A DNA stretch of 64,000 bases from Paracoccus xiamenensis (lineage in GTDB: Bacteria; Pseudomonadota; Alphaproteobacteria; Rhodobacterales; Rhodobacteraceae): positions 1-64,000 of the forward strand of contig NZ_JAAOHY010000007.1 in the NCBI RefSeq assembly GCF_011308835.1. Reading direction: 5' to 3'. Position numbers and translations under genes: made by a program. Of the stretch, positions 45,161-55,168 are shown piece after piece (position 1 is the stretch's first letter; each line of letters starts with the position of its first letter). The notes beneath the pieces are model-generated. The model was given only the letters and a program-made list of their open reading frames with translations. It did no database searches and was not told the origin of the DNA.

Positions 45161-45389
45161 GGTCACTCCTAGACAGCATGCCCGCTTGATGCTGCGGGCG
45201 AGCGTTAAATGCGTCCGCCGCGACGGGTTTACAAGGGAAAAAGCGCAAATTGCCTCTTTCGCGACGCTGGCGTGACAAAAGCGGCGCGCGAAGGCACCGA
45301 TTTCGCGCGTCGGGATCGTGATCGTGCCCGTGTCTGAGGCCCCGCTATGGGAACCGAATCACGCCACCGGGGTGAATCGATCGCAGGTC

Positions 45390-46589
45390 CTAGTCGTTAC
45401 CGAGACTCGCGGATAGCGGCATGGTCGGTGCTTCCGCCTCGTCATCTTCGACAATAGCGCGGAAAGGGTCCGGCAGGTCCACATCTTCCTGCGGTGGTTC
45501 TGCAAGCAGGGAAGCAGACATTGCAATATCGTCATCCGGCAGATCATCCGCAAAAACGTCACCCGCGAAAACATTGTCGGATGCGCCAGCGGGTTCGCCC
45601 CCCGCAGCATCCGCAAAGGCGGCGGGGTCTGCTGCCGCCCCAGCACGTCCATTGACCCGAATGGCACGGCACCCATGCAGCGCGCCCAGCTTGCCTTGCG
45701 CGATCAGCAGCCCCTGAGAGGTTTCCAACCGCGCCGTGGCCATCGCGTCATGCGGCAGTGTCAGCACAGAACCCGTTTGCAGCCCCCGCAATTCCCGCAG
45801 CGAGATCTTGCGCCGACACAGCACCGCGTTCAGCTGCACCGGCGCGGCACGCACTGCCTCTGCCAGGCTACGCCCCGCCGAAGGGGCGGCAGCGGCATGA
45901 CCCGACGCCTGTGGCGCCATGATCGGGGCCGTGCCGTCATCGGGCAGGAAGACCAGCAGCGCGGCATCGCGCACGCCGCCCTGCCCGACCCGCATGTCCA
46001 GCCGGAGGCAGCGATAGGCGATGTCTTCCAGCATCAGTTCCAGCGGCTTCGGATCCTCGACAAAGCTGGCAAAGCGATAATCCGGCATGGCGCTGTCCGA
46101 CAGCAGCGGCCCCAGTTCCTTCGCCAGCTCTGCCAGCCCGGCATTGACGAAGTCGGCGCAGATCGAGGCGTCAGTCCGTGTCGGCCGCCTGTCGCGCGGC
46201 GGCTGGCGGGTAACCCGTCCCAGAGACTGCATTTCGATCACCGCAGCCAGCATCGCCGGACAAAGCGCCACCACGCCAAGCGCCCCAAGCGGGCCCTCTA
46301 CCGCCAGAATCAGGCTACGCTCGGGCAGCAGCTCGGGCAGTTCGGCCAGGGTTGCAGCGGTGACACCCGCCCGCAAAGGATAGATCGGCATGCCGCATGC
46401 CGCCTGGGCAGCACGTCCGATGGCGGTGGCAATGGCGCGCTCCGGCGTGGCCTGTGGCACCGTGGCACGCACAGGCGGTGCCGGCAGGCCCGCACGCGCC
46501 CGCATCAAGTGCCGCGACAGGACTGCCGCTGCGCCGCGCGGCAGCGGCTTTTCCGTGTCTGGCGCTATTTCATCCGCAGCCTTCGCCAT
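45390..46589 (-). CDS. FliM/FliN-family flagellar motor protein
   Basis: Encodes 399 residues. The middle (about 90-250) resembles the FliM CheC-like domain (LILAVEGPLGALGVVALCP), and VLCRRKISLRELRGLQTGSV near 275 is a SpoA (FliN/FliM C-terminal) domain start; an acidic tail follows. Rhodobacterales carry such lone FliM/FliN genes. Nothing flagellar surrounds it. It would be part of the C-ring that switches rotor direction, but a type III secretion C-ring relative cannot be excluded. Confidence 0.75.
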   Translation of the reverse strand: MAKAADEIAPDTEKPLPRGAAAVLSRHLMRARAGLPAPPVRATVPQATPERAIATAIGRAAQAACGMPIYPLRAGVTAATLAELPELLPERSLILAVEGPLGALGVVALCPAMLAAVIEMQSLGRVTRQPPRDRRPTRTDASICADFVNAGLAELAKELGPLLSDSAMPDYRFASFVEDPKPLELMLEDIAYRCLRLDMRVGQGGVRDAALLVFLPDDGTAPIMAPQASGHAAAAPSAGRSLAEAVRAAPVQLNAVLCRRKISLRELRGLQTGSVLTLPHDAMATARLETSQGLLIAQGKLGALHGCRAIRVNGRAGAAADPAAFADAAGGEPAGASDNVFAGDVFADDLPDDDIAMSASLLAEPPQEDVDLPDPFRAIVEDDEAEAPTMPLSASLGND

Positions 46590-46649
46590 ATTCCGCCCGA
46601 ATCATCCATGCCTCGACGCAGACTGACACGGAACAGGTTGATTTTCCGT

Positions 46650-49292
46650 TTACGCCGCACCGCCCTTCGAACCCAAGCCCGGCGGCCGCAAGGGCAGTTC
46701 CAACCGGAATGCGGCACCACCGTGGCCGGGCAGATAGGTGATGGTACCGCCAAGCGCCGCCATCACCTCACGCGAGATGGCAAGTCCAAGCCCCGCGCCG
46801 CCAGCGCGCGCTGGATCGTTCAGCCGCGAGAACTTTTCGAACACCAGATCCTGCTTGTCAGCCGGTATCCCAGAGCCGTTATCCATGATGTCGATCTGCG
46901 TCATCGTCGCCAGCCGGCGGACTTGGATGGTCAAGACTGGCCGGCGGGCGTCGCAATATTTGCGGGCATTGCCGATCAGGTTGATCAGCACCTGCAACAA
47001 GCGGTCGGCATCGGTCAGCACCATCACGTGTTCGGTTGGAAGATCGCGGTCGATCATCAGCCCGGCACCACCCAGGGCCGAGCTGGCGTCGATCGCGCGC
47101 GCGATCAGATCGTGCAGATTGACCACGCCGACCGACAGCCGCGCCCGGCCGCTTTCCAGCACCGACAGATCCAGCAGGCCGTCCAGCAGCCGGGTCAGCC
47201 GCGAGGCCTCGTCATGGATGATCCCGGCAAAGCGCGCCCGGTCCTCTGCCCCCAGATCGGGCAGCTTCAGCAGCTCTGAAAACGCGCGGACAGAGGTCAT
47301 CGGCGTGCGCAGTTCATGGCTGATCTGGCCCAGAAAGGCGTCCTTCTGGACCGACAGCGCGGTCAGGCGGTCATTGGCCTCTTGCAGGCTGCGGGCGGTT
47401 CGGGCCAGTTCGTCGGAATCGTCTTTCAACTGGCGCGCACGCTCTTGCGCGCGCTGCGCCTCGCCGGCAACAGCCATCAATTCAGCCATCGAAGTCGGTC
47501 GCTGCCCGGCGAATTGCGCCAGCATGGCATGGGCGGTGGCGGCGCCCACCGACCCCGCCAGGCGACGCTCCAGCCGCGACAGGAAACCGGCGCTGACATC
47601 GGGCAGGAAACCGGACTTGCCCTGCCGTTCGGCCTCGGCGTGAAAGAAACGCAGCGCCTCGTCACCGCCCCAGATCCGGCGCGCCAGCGTCAGCAGGGCC
47701 TCGGACCGGATCGCGCCGTCGGTTCGGGGCGGCGCGGTGACGGCGGCGGTGTCGGGCGCGATGGCATGGACAAAGGAAAGCCCCTGCAACCGCTCTTGCG
47801 GGTCGGGCAGCGTCACCAATGACAGGATGATGAACAGGCCCGTATTCACCCCTAGCGAGATCAGGACAGCCGCCGCCAGCGGATCCACGCTGCCCCAGTC
47901 GCGTTCGGGGACCAACCCCAGCGAGGGCACAAAGACCAGCCCCATCCAGATCAACGATCCGGCGATGATGCCGCCATAAGCTCCGGTCCGCGTGGCCCCA
48001 CGCCACCACAGCCCGCCCAGCATTGCCGGCAGCAATTGGGCCACCCCCACGAAAGCCACCGTCCCCATCGTCGCTAACGCCTGGCTTCCGTCGGCCGCCT
48101 GATAGACCGCGCCCGCCCCGATCACCGCAAGGATCGCGATCCGGCGCGATACCAGCAGCGGCCGGCGCAGGCTGGCGGGGCCGATATCCCCCGCCTCGCT
48201 GCGCCGCCATGCCAGGTAAAGCGGCGCCAGCCAGTGGTTCGAAATCATCGTCGCCAGCGCAATCGCGCTGATGATGACCATCGACGTGGCCGAGCTGAGC
48301 CCGCCAAGAAACACCAGCAATGCCAGCCCTTCCGCGCCCTGCGACAAGGGCAAATGCAGGACATATAGATCGGGCGGGGCATCCGCCGGCAGCATCTCGC
48401 GCCCGATCACGGCGATGGGCAGCACAAACAGCGTCATCGCCATCAGATAGGCCGGAAAAGCCCAGGCGGCAGAGCTGAGCGGGGTTTCGTCGGCGGGCTC
48501 GACCACCAGCACCTGAAACATGCGCGGCAGGGTGACGACTGCCGCCGCGGAAACCGCAATCAACGCCGTCCAGCGGTCAGCGCGCAAGGACCAGCCGGCG
48601 GCGTCGGGATCGTTCGCGCGGGCAGCAATGCGGGCGATCACGTCGGCGGGCCCGTCTGCAAGGCCCCAGATCACCCAAACCCCCAGCGCCACGAAGGCGA
48701 CCAGCTTCACCATCGCCTCGACGGCGATGGCCATGACGACGCCGTGGTGACGTTCGTCGGCGGCCAGATTGCGGGTGCCGAACAGGATGGCGAAAACGGC
48801 CAGCCCGCCGGCCACCCACAGCTCCAGCGGGCCCGGCAAGACGTCGCCCTGACCAAAGGCGGCGAAGGACAGGCTGATCGACTCTAACTGCAGCGCCAGA
48901 TAGGGCGTGGCCGCGATCAGCGAGATCAGCGTAATCAGCGCCGCAAGCGTATTCGACTTGCCAAAGCGGGCAGAAATCAGGTCGGCGACCGAGGTGACGC
49001 GGTGAATCTTGGCCACCCGAACCAATCGCCGCAGCCCCCACCAGCTGCCCACCAGCACCACGGTCGGTCCCAGGTAGATGGTGGCGAATTCCAGACCCGA
49101 GCGGCTGGCATAACCAACCGCACCGTAAAAGGTCCAGGCCGAGCAATAGACCGACAGCGACAGCGTATAGACGATGGGCCGCTCACTCCACCTTGTCCGC
49201 CCACGCAGGGCGGCGCGATCGGCGGCCCAGGCAACGACGAACAGCAGCCCGACATAGATCAGCGCCGCGACGGCTAGCGCGTCAAAATGCAT
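46650..49292 (-). CDS. Sodium:solute symporter-histidine kinase fusion
   Basis: Encodes 880 residues. Residues 1 to about 500 are a 12-13-helix SSS/PutP-type transporter module (LSLSVYCSAWTFYGAVGY near 48). A helical linker (ARQLKDDSDELARTARSL) leads to a HisKA domain with ISHELRTP (His near 656) and an ATPase domain (LINLIGNARKYCD, DNGSGIPADKQD, GGAGLGLAISREV). There is no receiver domain. It resembles CbrA-type sensors, which may sense transport flux. The downstream-read genes, a small membrane protein and a single-domain regulator, are probable partners. Confidence 0.9.
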   Translation of the reverse strand: MHFDALAVAALIYVGLLFVVAWAADRAALRGRTRWSERPIVYTLSLSVYCSAWTFYGAVGYASRSGLEFATIYLGPTVVLVGSWWGLRRLVRVAKIHRVTSVADLISARFGKSNTLAALITLISLIAATPYLALQLESISLSFAAFGQGDVLPGPLELWVAGGLAVFAILFGTRNLAADERHHGVVMAIAVEAMVKLVAFVALGVWVIWGLADGPADVIARIAARANDPDAAGWSLRADRWTALIAVSAAAVVTLPRMFQVLVVEPADETPLSSAAWAFPAYLMAMTLFVLPIAVIGREMLPADAPPDLYVLHLPLSQGAEGLALLVFLGGLSSATSMVIISAIALATMISNHWLAPLYLAWRRSEAGDIGPASLRRPLLVSRRIAILAVIGAGAVYQAADGSQALATMGTVAFVGVAQLLPAMLGGLWWRGATRTGAYGGIIAGSLIWMGLVFVPSLGLVPERDWGSVDPLAAAVLISLGVNTGLFIILSLVTLPDPQERLQGLSFVHAIAPDTAAVTAPPRTDGAIRSEALLTLARRIWGGDEALRFFHAEAERQGKSGFLPDVSAGFLSRLERRLAGSVGAATAHAMLAQFAGQRPTSMAELMAVAGEAQRAQERARQLKDDSDELARTARSLQEANDRLTALSVQKDAFLGQISHELRTPMTSVRAFSELLKLPDLGAEDRARFAGIIHDEASRLTRLLDGLLDLSVLESGRARLSVGVVNLHDLIARAIDASSALGGAGLMIDRDLPTEHVMVLTDADRLLQVLINLIGNARKYCDARRPVLTIQVRRLATMTQIDIMDNGSGIPADKQDLVFEKFSRLNDPARAGGAGLGLAISREVMAALGGTITYLPGHGGAAFRLELPLRPPGLGSKGGAA

Positions 49293-49545
49293 CCGGCGGG
49301 TCCCCGGCGCGCGGCCCGCGCCCCAGCCGCCAATGCAGCAGCGCCGAGGTCGCGATGACCACCAGCCACAGCCCGAACAGCCAGATCATTCCCCCCGCCC
49401 CCGACATCTCGGCCGGCATCAGCCAGACCGGCAACAGCAGGGCGGCCAGCGTCACCAGCGGCAGCAGGCGCGCGGCATCCATCAATCGGCGGCGGCGATA
49501 GGCGGCGCGCTCCAGAAAAATCGGCTGATCGGGCGGCAAGCTCAT
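49282..49545 (-). CDS. Small inner-membrane protein next to SSS-kinase
   Basis: Encodes 87 residues with two hydrophobic stretches (LLPLVTLAALLLPVWLM and GMIWLFGLWLVVIATSALL) and a basic N-terminus. It overlaps the start of the kinase by 11 bases and lies 7 bases after the response-regulator stop, so all three are one transcript. No family was recognised; it may be an accessory subunit of the transporter module. Confidence 0.7.
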   Translation of the reverse strand: MSLPPDQPIFLERAAYRRRRLMDAARLLPLVTLAALLLPVWLMPAEMSGAGGMIWLFGLWLVVIATSALLHWRLGRGPRAGDPPDAF

Positions 49546-49552
49546 GGTTGGC

Positions 49553-49930
49553 TCATGCCGGCTGTCCCAGCATTTCCGACACCGCCCGGCGCAGATCGTC
49601 ATTGTCGAACGGCTTGGCCATCACCCGGTCGGCGCCCTCAGCAGTAATGGCGCCGCGCCCGGTGGATCCGCGCGCTGTCAGCATCAGCACCGGGGTCGCG
49701 GCGATATCGGGATGGGCGCGCAATGCGGCCAACACCTCCAGCCCGGATTGCGCGGGCAGCATCACATCCAGAATCACCAACCGGGGGCGCAATTGAGTAA
49801 TGCGGGCAAGGGCCTGGCCGCCTTCGGACCAATGGTCCAAACGCCAGCCGTCACGGGTCAGGATAAAGCGCACCGCCTCGGCGATGTTCGGCTCGTCCTC
49901 GATCAACAGGATGTCCGTGCCTGACACCAT
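49553..49930 (-). CDS. Single-domain response regulator
   Basis: Encodes 125 residues, a stand-alone CheY-like receiver: DILLIEDEPNIAEAVRFIL (acidic pair), RPRLVILDVMLPAQSG with the phospho-acceptor Asp near residue 57, VLMLTARG and the conserved Lys in DRVMAKPFDNDDL. No output domain is present. ATG 49930 follows AAAGGGGAAGGGG. It is the first gene of the unit leading to the SSS kinase and is the likely phosphorylation partner. Confidence 0.9.
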   Translation of the reverse strand: MVSGTDILLIEDEPNIAEAVRFILTRDGWRLDHWSEGGQALARITQLRPRLVILDVMLPAQSGLEVLAALRAHPDIAATPVLMLTARGSTGRGAITAEGADRVMAKPFDNDDLRRAVSEMLGQPA

Positions 49931-49977
49931 GCCCCCCCTTCCCCTTTTGCAGGGATACGAGAGGCACCCCCCGCTTG

Positions 49978-51237
49978 TCAAAGCTGACGCTCCACCGCGG
50001 CCGGCGCATGCAGGATCGAGGCCACCCGCCGCCCCGGACAAACCGGGCGCGGACAGACCCGACAGGTCGGCCCCACCGCCACCGCTGGATCCGCGCCACC
50101 TTCCGCAACCGGCCGCAGAAGCATGACCGCCCGCCCTAGAACCGGACCGCCAAGGCCCTGCGCCGGGCGGCGCGTCGCCAGCGCGATGGCCCGAAGGCGC
50201 AGGCCCGATTCGGTTTCGATCAGGCGGACGACCGGGGTGCCGGGCTGACCCAAGGCTTCGAAGATCGGCAGCATCGCGCAGGGATCGCCGGGACGCGCCG
50301 GAGCCATGCCGCGCGCCGGCCGGCGAAACAGCACACCGCCCGCCCCGTCGCAGACCATCAGCCCCGATTGCGGTTCGGTCAGGCCAAGGCGGCGCAGGAC
50401 CAGATCCAGCGGCAGGCCCAGATCATCCGCCAGCCGCGAGGGGTCCGCCCCTTCGGCACCAGACAGCGCCGCATCGGGCAGCGCCTTGCGATCGGCCGCT
50501 TCCTCGGCCAGCCAGCCCCGCGCCAGATCGCGCGCGGCGTCCGATGCCGGGCCGTCCTGCGGACGTCCCTCGGCCACCCACGCCTCGAATTCTTCCTGCG
50601 GTGTCAGCAGGCCGGCATCCTGTTCGAACCCGTCCAGATAGGCCACCAGCGCCTGCGCCGTCACCGAAAGCCGTTTGCTGTCCTGATCCAGGTTGCCGTG
50701 AAACCGCGCCCGCCAATCACTGGCCATCTCAGGTTCCTGCACAAGGATCGAGGCGGTGGACCGCAGCGAGGTCGTCGCCGACAGCACCTCGTGCAGGGTG
50801 TCCAGCAAATAGGGGTTCTGCGTCATCCGGTCGGACAGGTCGGCCAGACGGCGGGCCTGCGCCTCGACCCGCTGGGACAGGTCGACCACCAACCCGGCCC
50901 AGCCCGGCAGGCGGGCGGCAAATTCGGCCATGCGGTCCGCCTCGATCGCCGCGCCCGTGGCAGCCCCGGCTGCCGCCGCAATCCGCAACCCGGCCAACAG
51001 CGCCTGTTCGCGCCCGGCCTCCAGTTCGGCCTCGGACGTCCCCAACGCCTTCGCCAGACGGGCGCGGACCGCGTCGGTCAGGTTACGCCGGTCATGTTCG
51101 ATGAGGTTCAGATAGGCGGGCGAGATTCCCGCCGCCCGCGCCACGTCCGACTGCGCCCGACCCAGCGACAGCCGGCGTTCGCGGATACGCGTGCCGGCGG
51201 GGACGCGGGACGGGGAGAGGTGCGGATTCTGGCTCAT
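49978..51237 (-). CDS. XRE-family regulator with acyl-CoA regulator domain (ScfR-like)
   Basis: Encodes 419 residues. The N-terminus has an XRE helix-turn-helix (SLGRAQSDVARAAGISPAYL near 23). The rest matches the long C-terminal domain of the short-chain fatty acyl-CoA regulator family (RamB/PrpC-regulator type, formerly DUF2083), ending in a Cys-rich segment CRVCPRPVCPGRR. Such proteins control propionate/acetate or glyoxylate-cycle genes. It is upstream of the response regulator, 47 bases away, same strand. Confidence 0.85.
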   Translation of the reverse strand: MSQNPHLSPSRVPAGTRIRERRLSLGRAQSDVARAAGISPAYLNLIEHDRRNLTDAVRARLAKALGTSEAELEAGREQALLAGLRIAAAAGAATGAAIEADRMAEFAARLPGWAGLVVDLSQRVEAQARRLADLSDRMTQNPYLLDTLHEVLSATTSLRSTASILVQEPEMASDWRARFHGNLDQDSKRLSVTAQALVAYLDGFEQDAGLLTPQEEFEAWVAEGRPQDGPASDAARDLARGWLAEEAADRKALPDAALSGAEGADPSRLADDLGLPLDLVLRRLGLTEPQSGLMVCDGAGGVLFRRPARGMAPARPGDPCAMLPIFEALGQPGTPVVRLIETESGLRLRAIALATRRPAQGLGGPVLGRAVMLLRPVAEGGADPAVAVGPTCRVCPRPVCPGRRVASILHAPAAVERQL

Positions 51238-51312
51238 CTTTACAATGATGCCACAGCGCAGGGCTGGCGCAAACTGTTGTCTGCGCGCCAGATTTACAGA
51301 TCAGCGCGGAAT

Positions 51313-52155
51313 TTACAGGGCCAGCCCGTTACGACCCGCCAGATCGGTGAAGAATTGCCACGCCACCCGGCCGGAACGCGCGCCGCGCGTCGCCTGCCAC
51401 TCGATCGCCTCGGCCCTCAGTCCTTCCGGGTCGATCTGCAGGCCGTATGCATCGCAATAGCCTTGGATCATCTGCAGATATTCATCCTGCGCACAGGGAT
51501 GAAAGCCCAGCCACAGCCCGAAACGGTCCGACAGCGAGACCTTTTCCTCGACAGCTTCGCCCGGATGGATCGCGGTCGAACGTTCATTGTCGATCATATC
51601 GCGCGGCATCAGGTGCCGCCGGTTCGAGGTCGCGTATAGTATCACATTGTCCGGCCGCCCGGCCAGCCCGCCATCCAGCACCGCCTTGAGCGATTTATAC
51701 TGCGTATCGTCATGGCTGAAGGACAGATCATCGGCAAACAGCACGAAGCGCTTGTCACCCGCTTGTCCCAGCAGCGCGAGCAGCCGGCCGACGCTGTCCA
51801 GATCCTCGCGGGCGATTTCGACCAGCACCAGCGGCAGCCCTTGGGCCACTGCCTCGGCATGGGCGGCCTTCACGAGGCTGGATTTTCCCATCCCCCGCGC
51901 GCCCCAGAGCAGCGCGTTATTCGCCGCATAGCCGCGCGCGAATTGCAGCGTATTGGCCAGCAAGGTGTCGCGAGCGCGGTCGATGCCGACCAGCTGCGAC
52001 AGCTCGACCCGGTTGACCTGGGCCACGGGTTCCAGCCGGTCTGGATCGGTGTGCCAGATATAGGCCCCGGCCTCGGCAAAGCTGGGCGCGGGGGCGGGGG
52101 CGGGGGCCAGACGCTCCAACGCCTCGGCGATGCGGGTCAGGGTCGCGTCAGTCAT
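51313..52155 (-). CDS. DUF815-family AAA ATPase
   Basis: Encodes 280 residues with an ATP-binding core: [20 protein letters not shown] (P-loop near residue 85), [14 protein letters not shown] (Walker B) and [17 protein letters not shown] (sensor 1). This family, annotated only as DUF815, is conserved in alphaproteobacteria with unknown function. The start ATG at 52155 overlaps the tatC end by 8 bases, so it is coupled to the tat genes. The role is not known. Confidence 0.88.
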   Translation of the reverse strand: MTDATLTRIAEALERLAPAPAPAPSFAEAGAYIWHTDPDRLEPVAQVNRVELSQLVGIDRARDTLLANTLQFARGYAANNALLWGARGMGKSSLVKAAHAEAVAQGLPLVLVEIAREDLDSVGRLLALLGQAGDKRFVLFADDLSFSHDDTQYKSLKAVLDGGLAGRPDNVILYATSNRRHLMPRDMIDNERSTAIHPGEAVEEKVSLSDRFGLWLGFHPCAQDEYLQMIQGYCDAYGLQIDPEGLRAEAIEWQATRGARSGRVAWQFFTDLAGRNGLAL

Positions 52156-52999
52156 CGCCGGTCGGCAAGCCTTGGGCGCGCAGTTCTTCGTCGCGCTTGC
52201 GTTCGATCCGGCGGACAAGCTGGATCGAGATCTCGTAAAGACCGAATACCACAGTGAACAGCACCACCTGGCTGATGACGTCCGGCGGGGTCACGACGGC
52301 CGACAGGATCAGGATCAGCACGATGGCGTATTTGCGCATGCTGCCCAGACCTTCCGAGGACACCAGCCCCGCCTTGCCCAGCAGCGTCAGCGCCACTGGC
52401 AGCTGGAAGGACAGCCCGAAGGCAAGGATGAATTTCGTCGTCAGCGACAGGTATTCGCTGACCGACCCCTGAAACACGATCCCTGCCATCGCGGTCGATG
52501 CAGCAGGCGCGACATCCGGGTCATCCGGCAGCGTCAGCGGCCCCTGCTGGAAGCCCAGGAAGAAGTCATAGGCCATCGGCAGGATGATGTAATAGGCGAA
52601 GGACGCGCCGATAAAGAACATCACGGGTGAGGCAATCAGGAACGGCAGAAAGGCCTGCTTTTCACTGCGATACAAACCGGGCGCGACGAAGCGCCACAGC
52701 TGATAGGCAATGACCGGAAAGGCCAGGATGAAGCCGCCGAAGAAGCTGATCTGGATGGCCACGAAAAAGCCTTCCTGCAGCTTCAGCAGGATCAGCCCGC
52801 ATTCCTGGCCGCGGCCTTCCAGCGCCGCACAGATCGGGCGGGTCAGGAAGTTATAGACCGGGTTCCACACCGCATAGCAGATCACCATGGCCACAATGAA
52901 GGCCAGCACCGACCAGATCAGCCGGGTCCGCAGCTCTGCCAGATGCTCGATCAGCGGGGCAGAGCTTTCATCGATATCGTTCGGGGACTTCGCAGCCAA
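52148..52999 (-). CDS. tatC: Sec-independent translocase subunit TatC
   Basis: Encodes 283 residues with six membrane helices. TatC features are [18 protein letters not shown] near residue 17 (conserved Glu and Arg) and [18 protein letters not shown] near 110. It binds twin-arginine signal peptides. The start is TTG at 52999, as there is no ATG before the first helix. Genes tatA and tatB lie just upstream. SoxY, SoxB, SoxC and the MBL protein at 28621 would be clients. Confidence 0.95.
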   Translation of the reverse strand: MAAKSPNDIDESSAPLIEHLAELRTRLIWSVLAFIVAMVICYAVWNPVYNFLTRPICAALEGRGQECGLILLKLQEGFFVAIQISFFGGFILAFPVIAYQLWRFVAPGLYRSEKQAFLPFLIASPVMFFIGASFAYYIILPMAYDFFLGFQQGPLTLPDDPDVAPAASTAMAGIVFQGSVSEYLSLTTKFILAFGLSFQLPVALTLLGKAGLVSSEGLGSMRKYAIVLILILSAVVTPPDVISQVVLFTVVFGLYEISIQLVRRIERKRDEELRAQGLPTGDD

Positions 53000-53002
53000 C
53001 GG

Positions 53003-53494
53003 TCAGGCGTCCTTCGATTCGCTGCGCCGGACGGCGTGCAGACGACGCTGGCCGGCGGCTGGTTCGGTGGTTTCGGGGGCAGCTGCCGGGCTTGCCGCAG
53101 GGGGTACTGCGGAGGCCTCGGCAGATGCCGACGCCGGTGTCGCGCCGTCCTGCGCGGCCGGGGCAGCGGCACCCGGATCGGGCTTGGCCGGGGCGCGGGC
53201 CGAGGGGATCTTGGGATCCCATTTCTCGAACCGGTCGGCGGCCCGATCCAGCGCGTCGATCCCCAGCGACCGCTTCGAGGTCACGTCGCGAATCTCGTTC
53301 AGCGAATTGGCCGCATCGTTCAGCCCGGTATCACGCGCCGCATCTTCCATTGCCGAGGAGAACTCTCGCGCCATGGTCCGCATCTTGCCGGTGATCCGGC
53401 CAAGCGCGCGAAACATGTGCGGCAGGTCGCGCGGACCAATCACGATCAGCGCAACCACCCCGATAAGCAGAAGCTCGCTCCAGCCGATATCCAT
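53003..53494 (-). CDS. tatB: Twin-arginine translocase subunit TatB
   Basis: Encodes 163 residues: one N-terminal membrane helix (MDIGWSELLLIGVVALIVIG), the GPRDLP hinge, an amphipathic helix (HMFRALGRITGKMRTMAREF) and a long Pro/Ala-rich C-terminal tail. It forms the substrate receptor with TatC. It ends 3 bases before the TatC TTG start and follows tatA by 31 bases, the canonical tatABC order. Confidence 0.93.
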   Translation of the reverse strand: MDIGWSELLLIGVVALIVIGPRDLPHMFRALGRITGKMRTMAREFSSAMEDAARDTGLNDAANSLNEIRDVTSKRSLGIDALDRAADRFEKWDPKIPSARAPAKPDPGAAAPAAQDGATPASASAEASAVPPAASPAAAPETTEPAAGQRRLHAVRRSESKDA

Positions 53495-53525
53495 CTGACG
53501 CCCCTGGGCTTATGGCCGACCGGGA

Positions 53526-53780
53526 TCAGACCCGGTTCTGGTCTTCCGGCGTGACATCGCGCAGGGCCGCATCACGTTTTGCATCTTCGCGCTTGGTCTC
53601 GTCGGTCAGTTCCTGACCGGCATCCTTGACCTCTTCGCTGCCTTCCTTGACGCCCTTCTTGAAAGAGCTGATGCCCTTGCCGACCTCGCCCATCAGGGAC
53701 GAGACCTTGCCACGCCCAAACAGCACCAGCACCACAACCGCAATCAACAGAAGGCCGGGAAGGCCGATATTGTTCAGCAT
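53526..53780 (-). CDS. tatA: Twin-arginine translocase subunit TatA
   Basis: Encodes 84 residues: a short membrane helix ([16 protein letters not shown]), the [20 protein letters not shown] amphipathic helix and a charged tail. TatA polymerises to form the translocation site. ATG 53780 is used since [12 protein letters not shown] is the usual start; a longer frame reaching 53822 is not needed. Confidence 0.93.
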   Translation of the reverse strand: MLNNIGLPGLLLIAVVVLVLFGRGKVSSLMGEVGKGISSFKKGVKEGSEEVKDAGQELTDETKREDAKRDAALRDVTPEDQNRV

Positions 53781-53972
53781 AATTCCATCCTCGTCGGGCG
53801 GGATCGCCCATTGACGCATCATGTCTAGGCCCTTCGCCGCGCATTTGCAAAGCCTCGTTGCAGCGCAGCAAGCATGTCACGAGGGCGTGATGGTGCGGAC
53901 CCGTCCCCGGCCGCTGTTTGCGTGCCGTATGGTCCCGCTTGGCAGGGCGTGCAGGCTGGGCCATAAGGCGGC

Positions 53973-54587
53973 ATGGAGCTTTCTGCCGTCATCACCGCCT
54001 TTGTGACCCTGTTCGTGGTCATTGACCCGCCGGGTCTGGCGCCGCTGTTTATCGCGCTGACCGACGGGATGAGCGATAACCGCCGCCGCCGCATCGGCTG
54101 GCGTGCGACCGTCATCGCGGCGATCCTGCTGACCCTGTTCGGGCTGGTCGGCGACAAAATTCTTGTCGCGATCGGCATCTCGTTGCCCGCGTTCCGTATC
54201 GCCGGGGGGATATTGTTGTTCCTGACCGCGCTCGACATGCTGTTCGAGCGCCGCACCGAGCGGCGCGAGGGTCAGAGCCCGAATGACGACCACGACCCAT
54301 CGGTCTTTCCGCTGGCAACGCCGCTTCTGGCCGGCCCCGGCGCATTGACCACGATGATCCTGCTGGTGGGCGAGGAACCCAGCGCGGTGCACACCTTAGT
54401 CATTCATCTGGTGATGCTGTCGGTGCTGGGGCTGAACATGGTGCTGTTCATGCTGGCCGGTCCGCTGTCGCGCGCGCTTGGCCGCACCGGAACGATGGTG
54501 GTCACGCGCCTGCTGGGAATGCTGCTGGCGGCACTGTCGGTGCAGTTCATCATCGACGGGCTGCGCGGCACGGGGCTGTATTCCTGA
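53973..54587 (+). CDS. MarC-family integral membrane protein
   Basis: Encodes 204 residues with six membrane helices of the MarC/UPF0056 family: VTLFVVIDPPGLAPLFIALT near residue 11 and FRIAGGILLFLTALDMLF near 70; VFPLATPLLAGPGALTTMIL near 110 is the second conserved block. The function is not established. It is divergent from tatA with about 190 bases between. It overlaps the next gene by one base. Confidence 0.85.
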   Translation: MELSAVITAFVTLFVVIDPPGLAPLFIALTDGMSDNRRRRIGWRATVIAAILLTLFGLVGDKILVAIGISLPAFRIAGGILLFLTALDMLFERRTERREGQSPNDDHDPSVFPLATPLLAGPGALTTMILLVGEEPSAVHTLVIHLVMLSVLGLNMVLFMLAGPLSRALGRTGTMVVTRLLGMLLAALSVQFIIDGLRGTGLYS

Positions 54588-55156
54588 TGGAGGACTGGCC
54601 GCGCTTCGCCTATCTGATGCTGCTGCTGGTGGCGCTTGGCGGCTATCTGATCACCGAATTGCGCCGCGATTTCGGCAAGTCGCTGCGCCAGATGGTCGCC
54701 TGGGGTCTGATCGTGCTGGGCCTGATCGCGGGCTATGGGCTGTGGCAGGACGTGCGCAGCGATATCGCGCCGCAGCAGATCGTCGAGGGCACGCGGATCG
54801 AGCTGCCAATGGCCGATGACGGCCATTTCTACGTCACGCTGGACCTGAACGGGGAACCGGTCGATTTCATGGTCGACACCGGCGCATCCGATATCGCGCT
54901 GAACCGCAGCGACGCCGAACGCATCGGACTGGAGTTGGATGCGCTATCCTATACCGGCTTAGCCTCGACCGCGAATGGCACCGTGTCGACCGCGCCGGTG
55001 CGCATCAACCTGATCCAGATCGGCGAGATCACCGACGAGAATGTCCGCGCCGATGTGGTCGAGGGCGATCTGGGCATCTCGCTTCTGGGCATGTCCTACC
55101 TGCGCCGCTTCACCCGCGTGGGGTTCGAGGGCGAGACGATGGTGCTGGAACGCTAG
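54587..55156 (+). CDS. Membrane-anchored retropepsin-like aspartic protease (TIGR02281-type)
   Basis: Encodes 189 residues: two N-terminal hydrophobic stretches, then a single retroviral-type aspartic protease domain with VDFMVDTGASDIALN (catalytic DTGA near residue 99) and LLGMSYLRRF (flap-side GxxxL). Only one DTG motif is present, so a dimer is expected. The start shares a TGATG with marC. Its substrate is unknown. Confidence 0.85.
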   Translation: MEDWPRFAYLMLLLVALGGYLITELRRDFGKSLRQMVAWGLIVLGLIAGYGLWQDVRSDIAPQQIVEGTRIELPMADDGHFYVTLDLNGEPVDFMVDTGASDIALNRSDAERIGLELDALSYTGLASTANGTVSTAPVRINLIQIGEITDENVRADVVEGDLGISLLGMSYLRRFTRVGFEGETMVLER

Positions 55157-55168
55157 CCGCCGCCCCTT

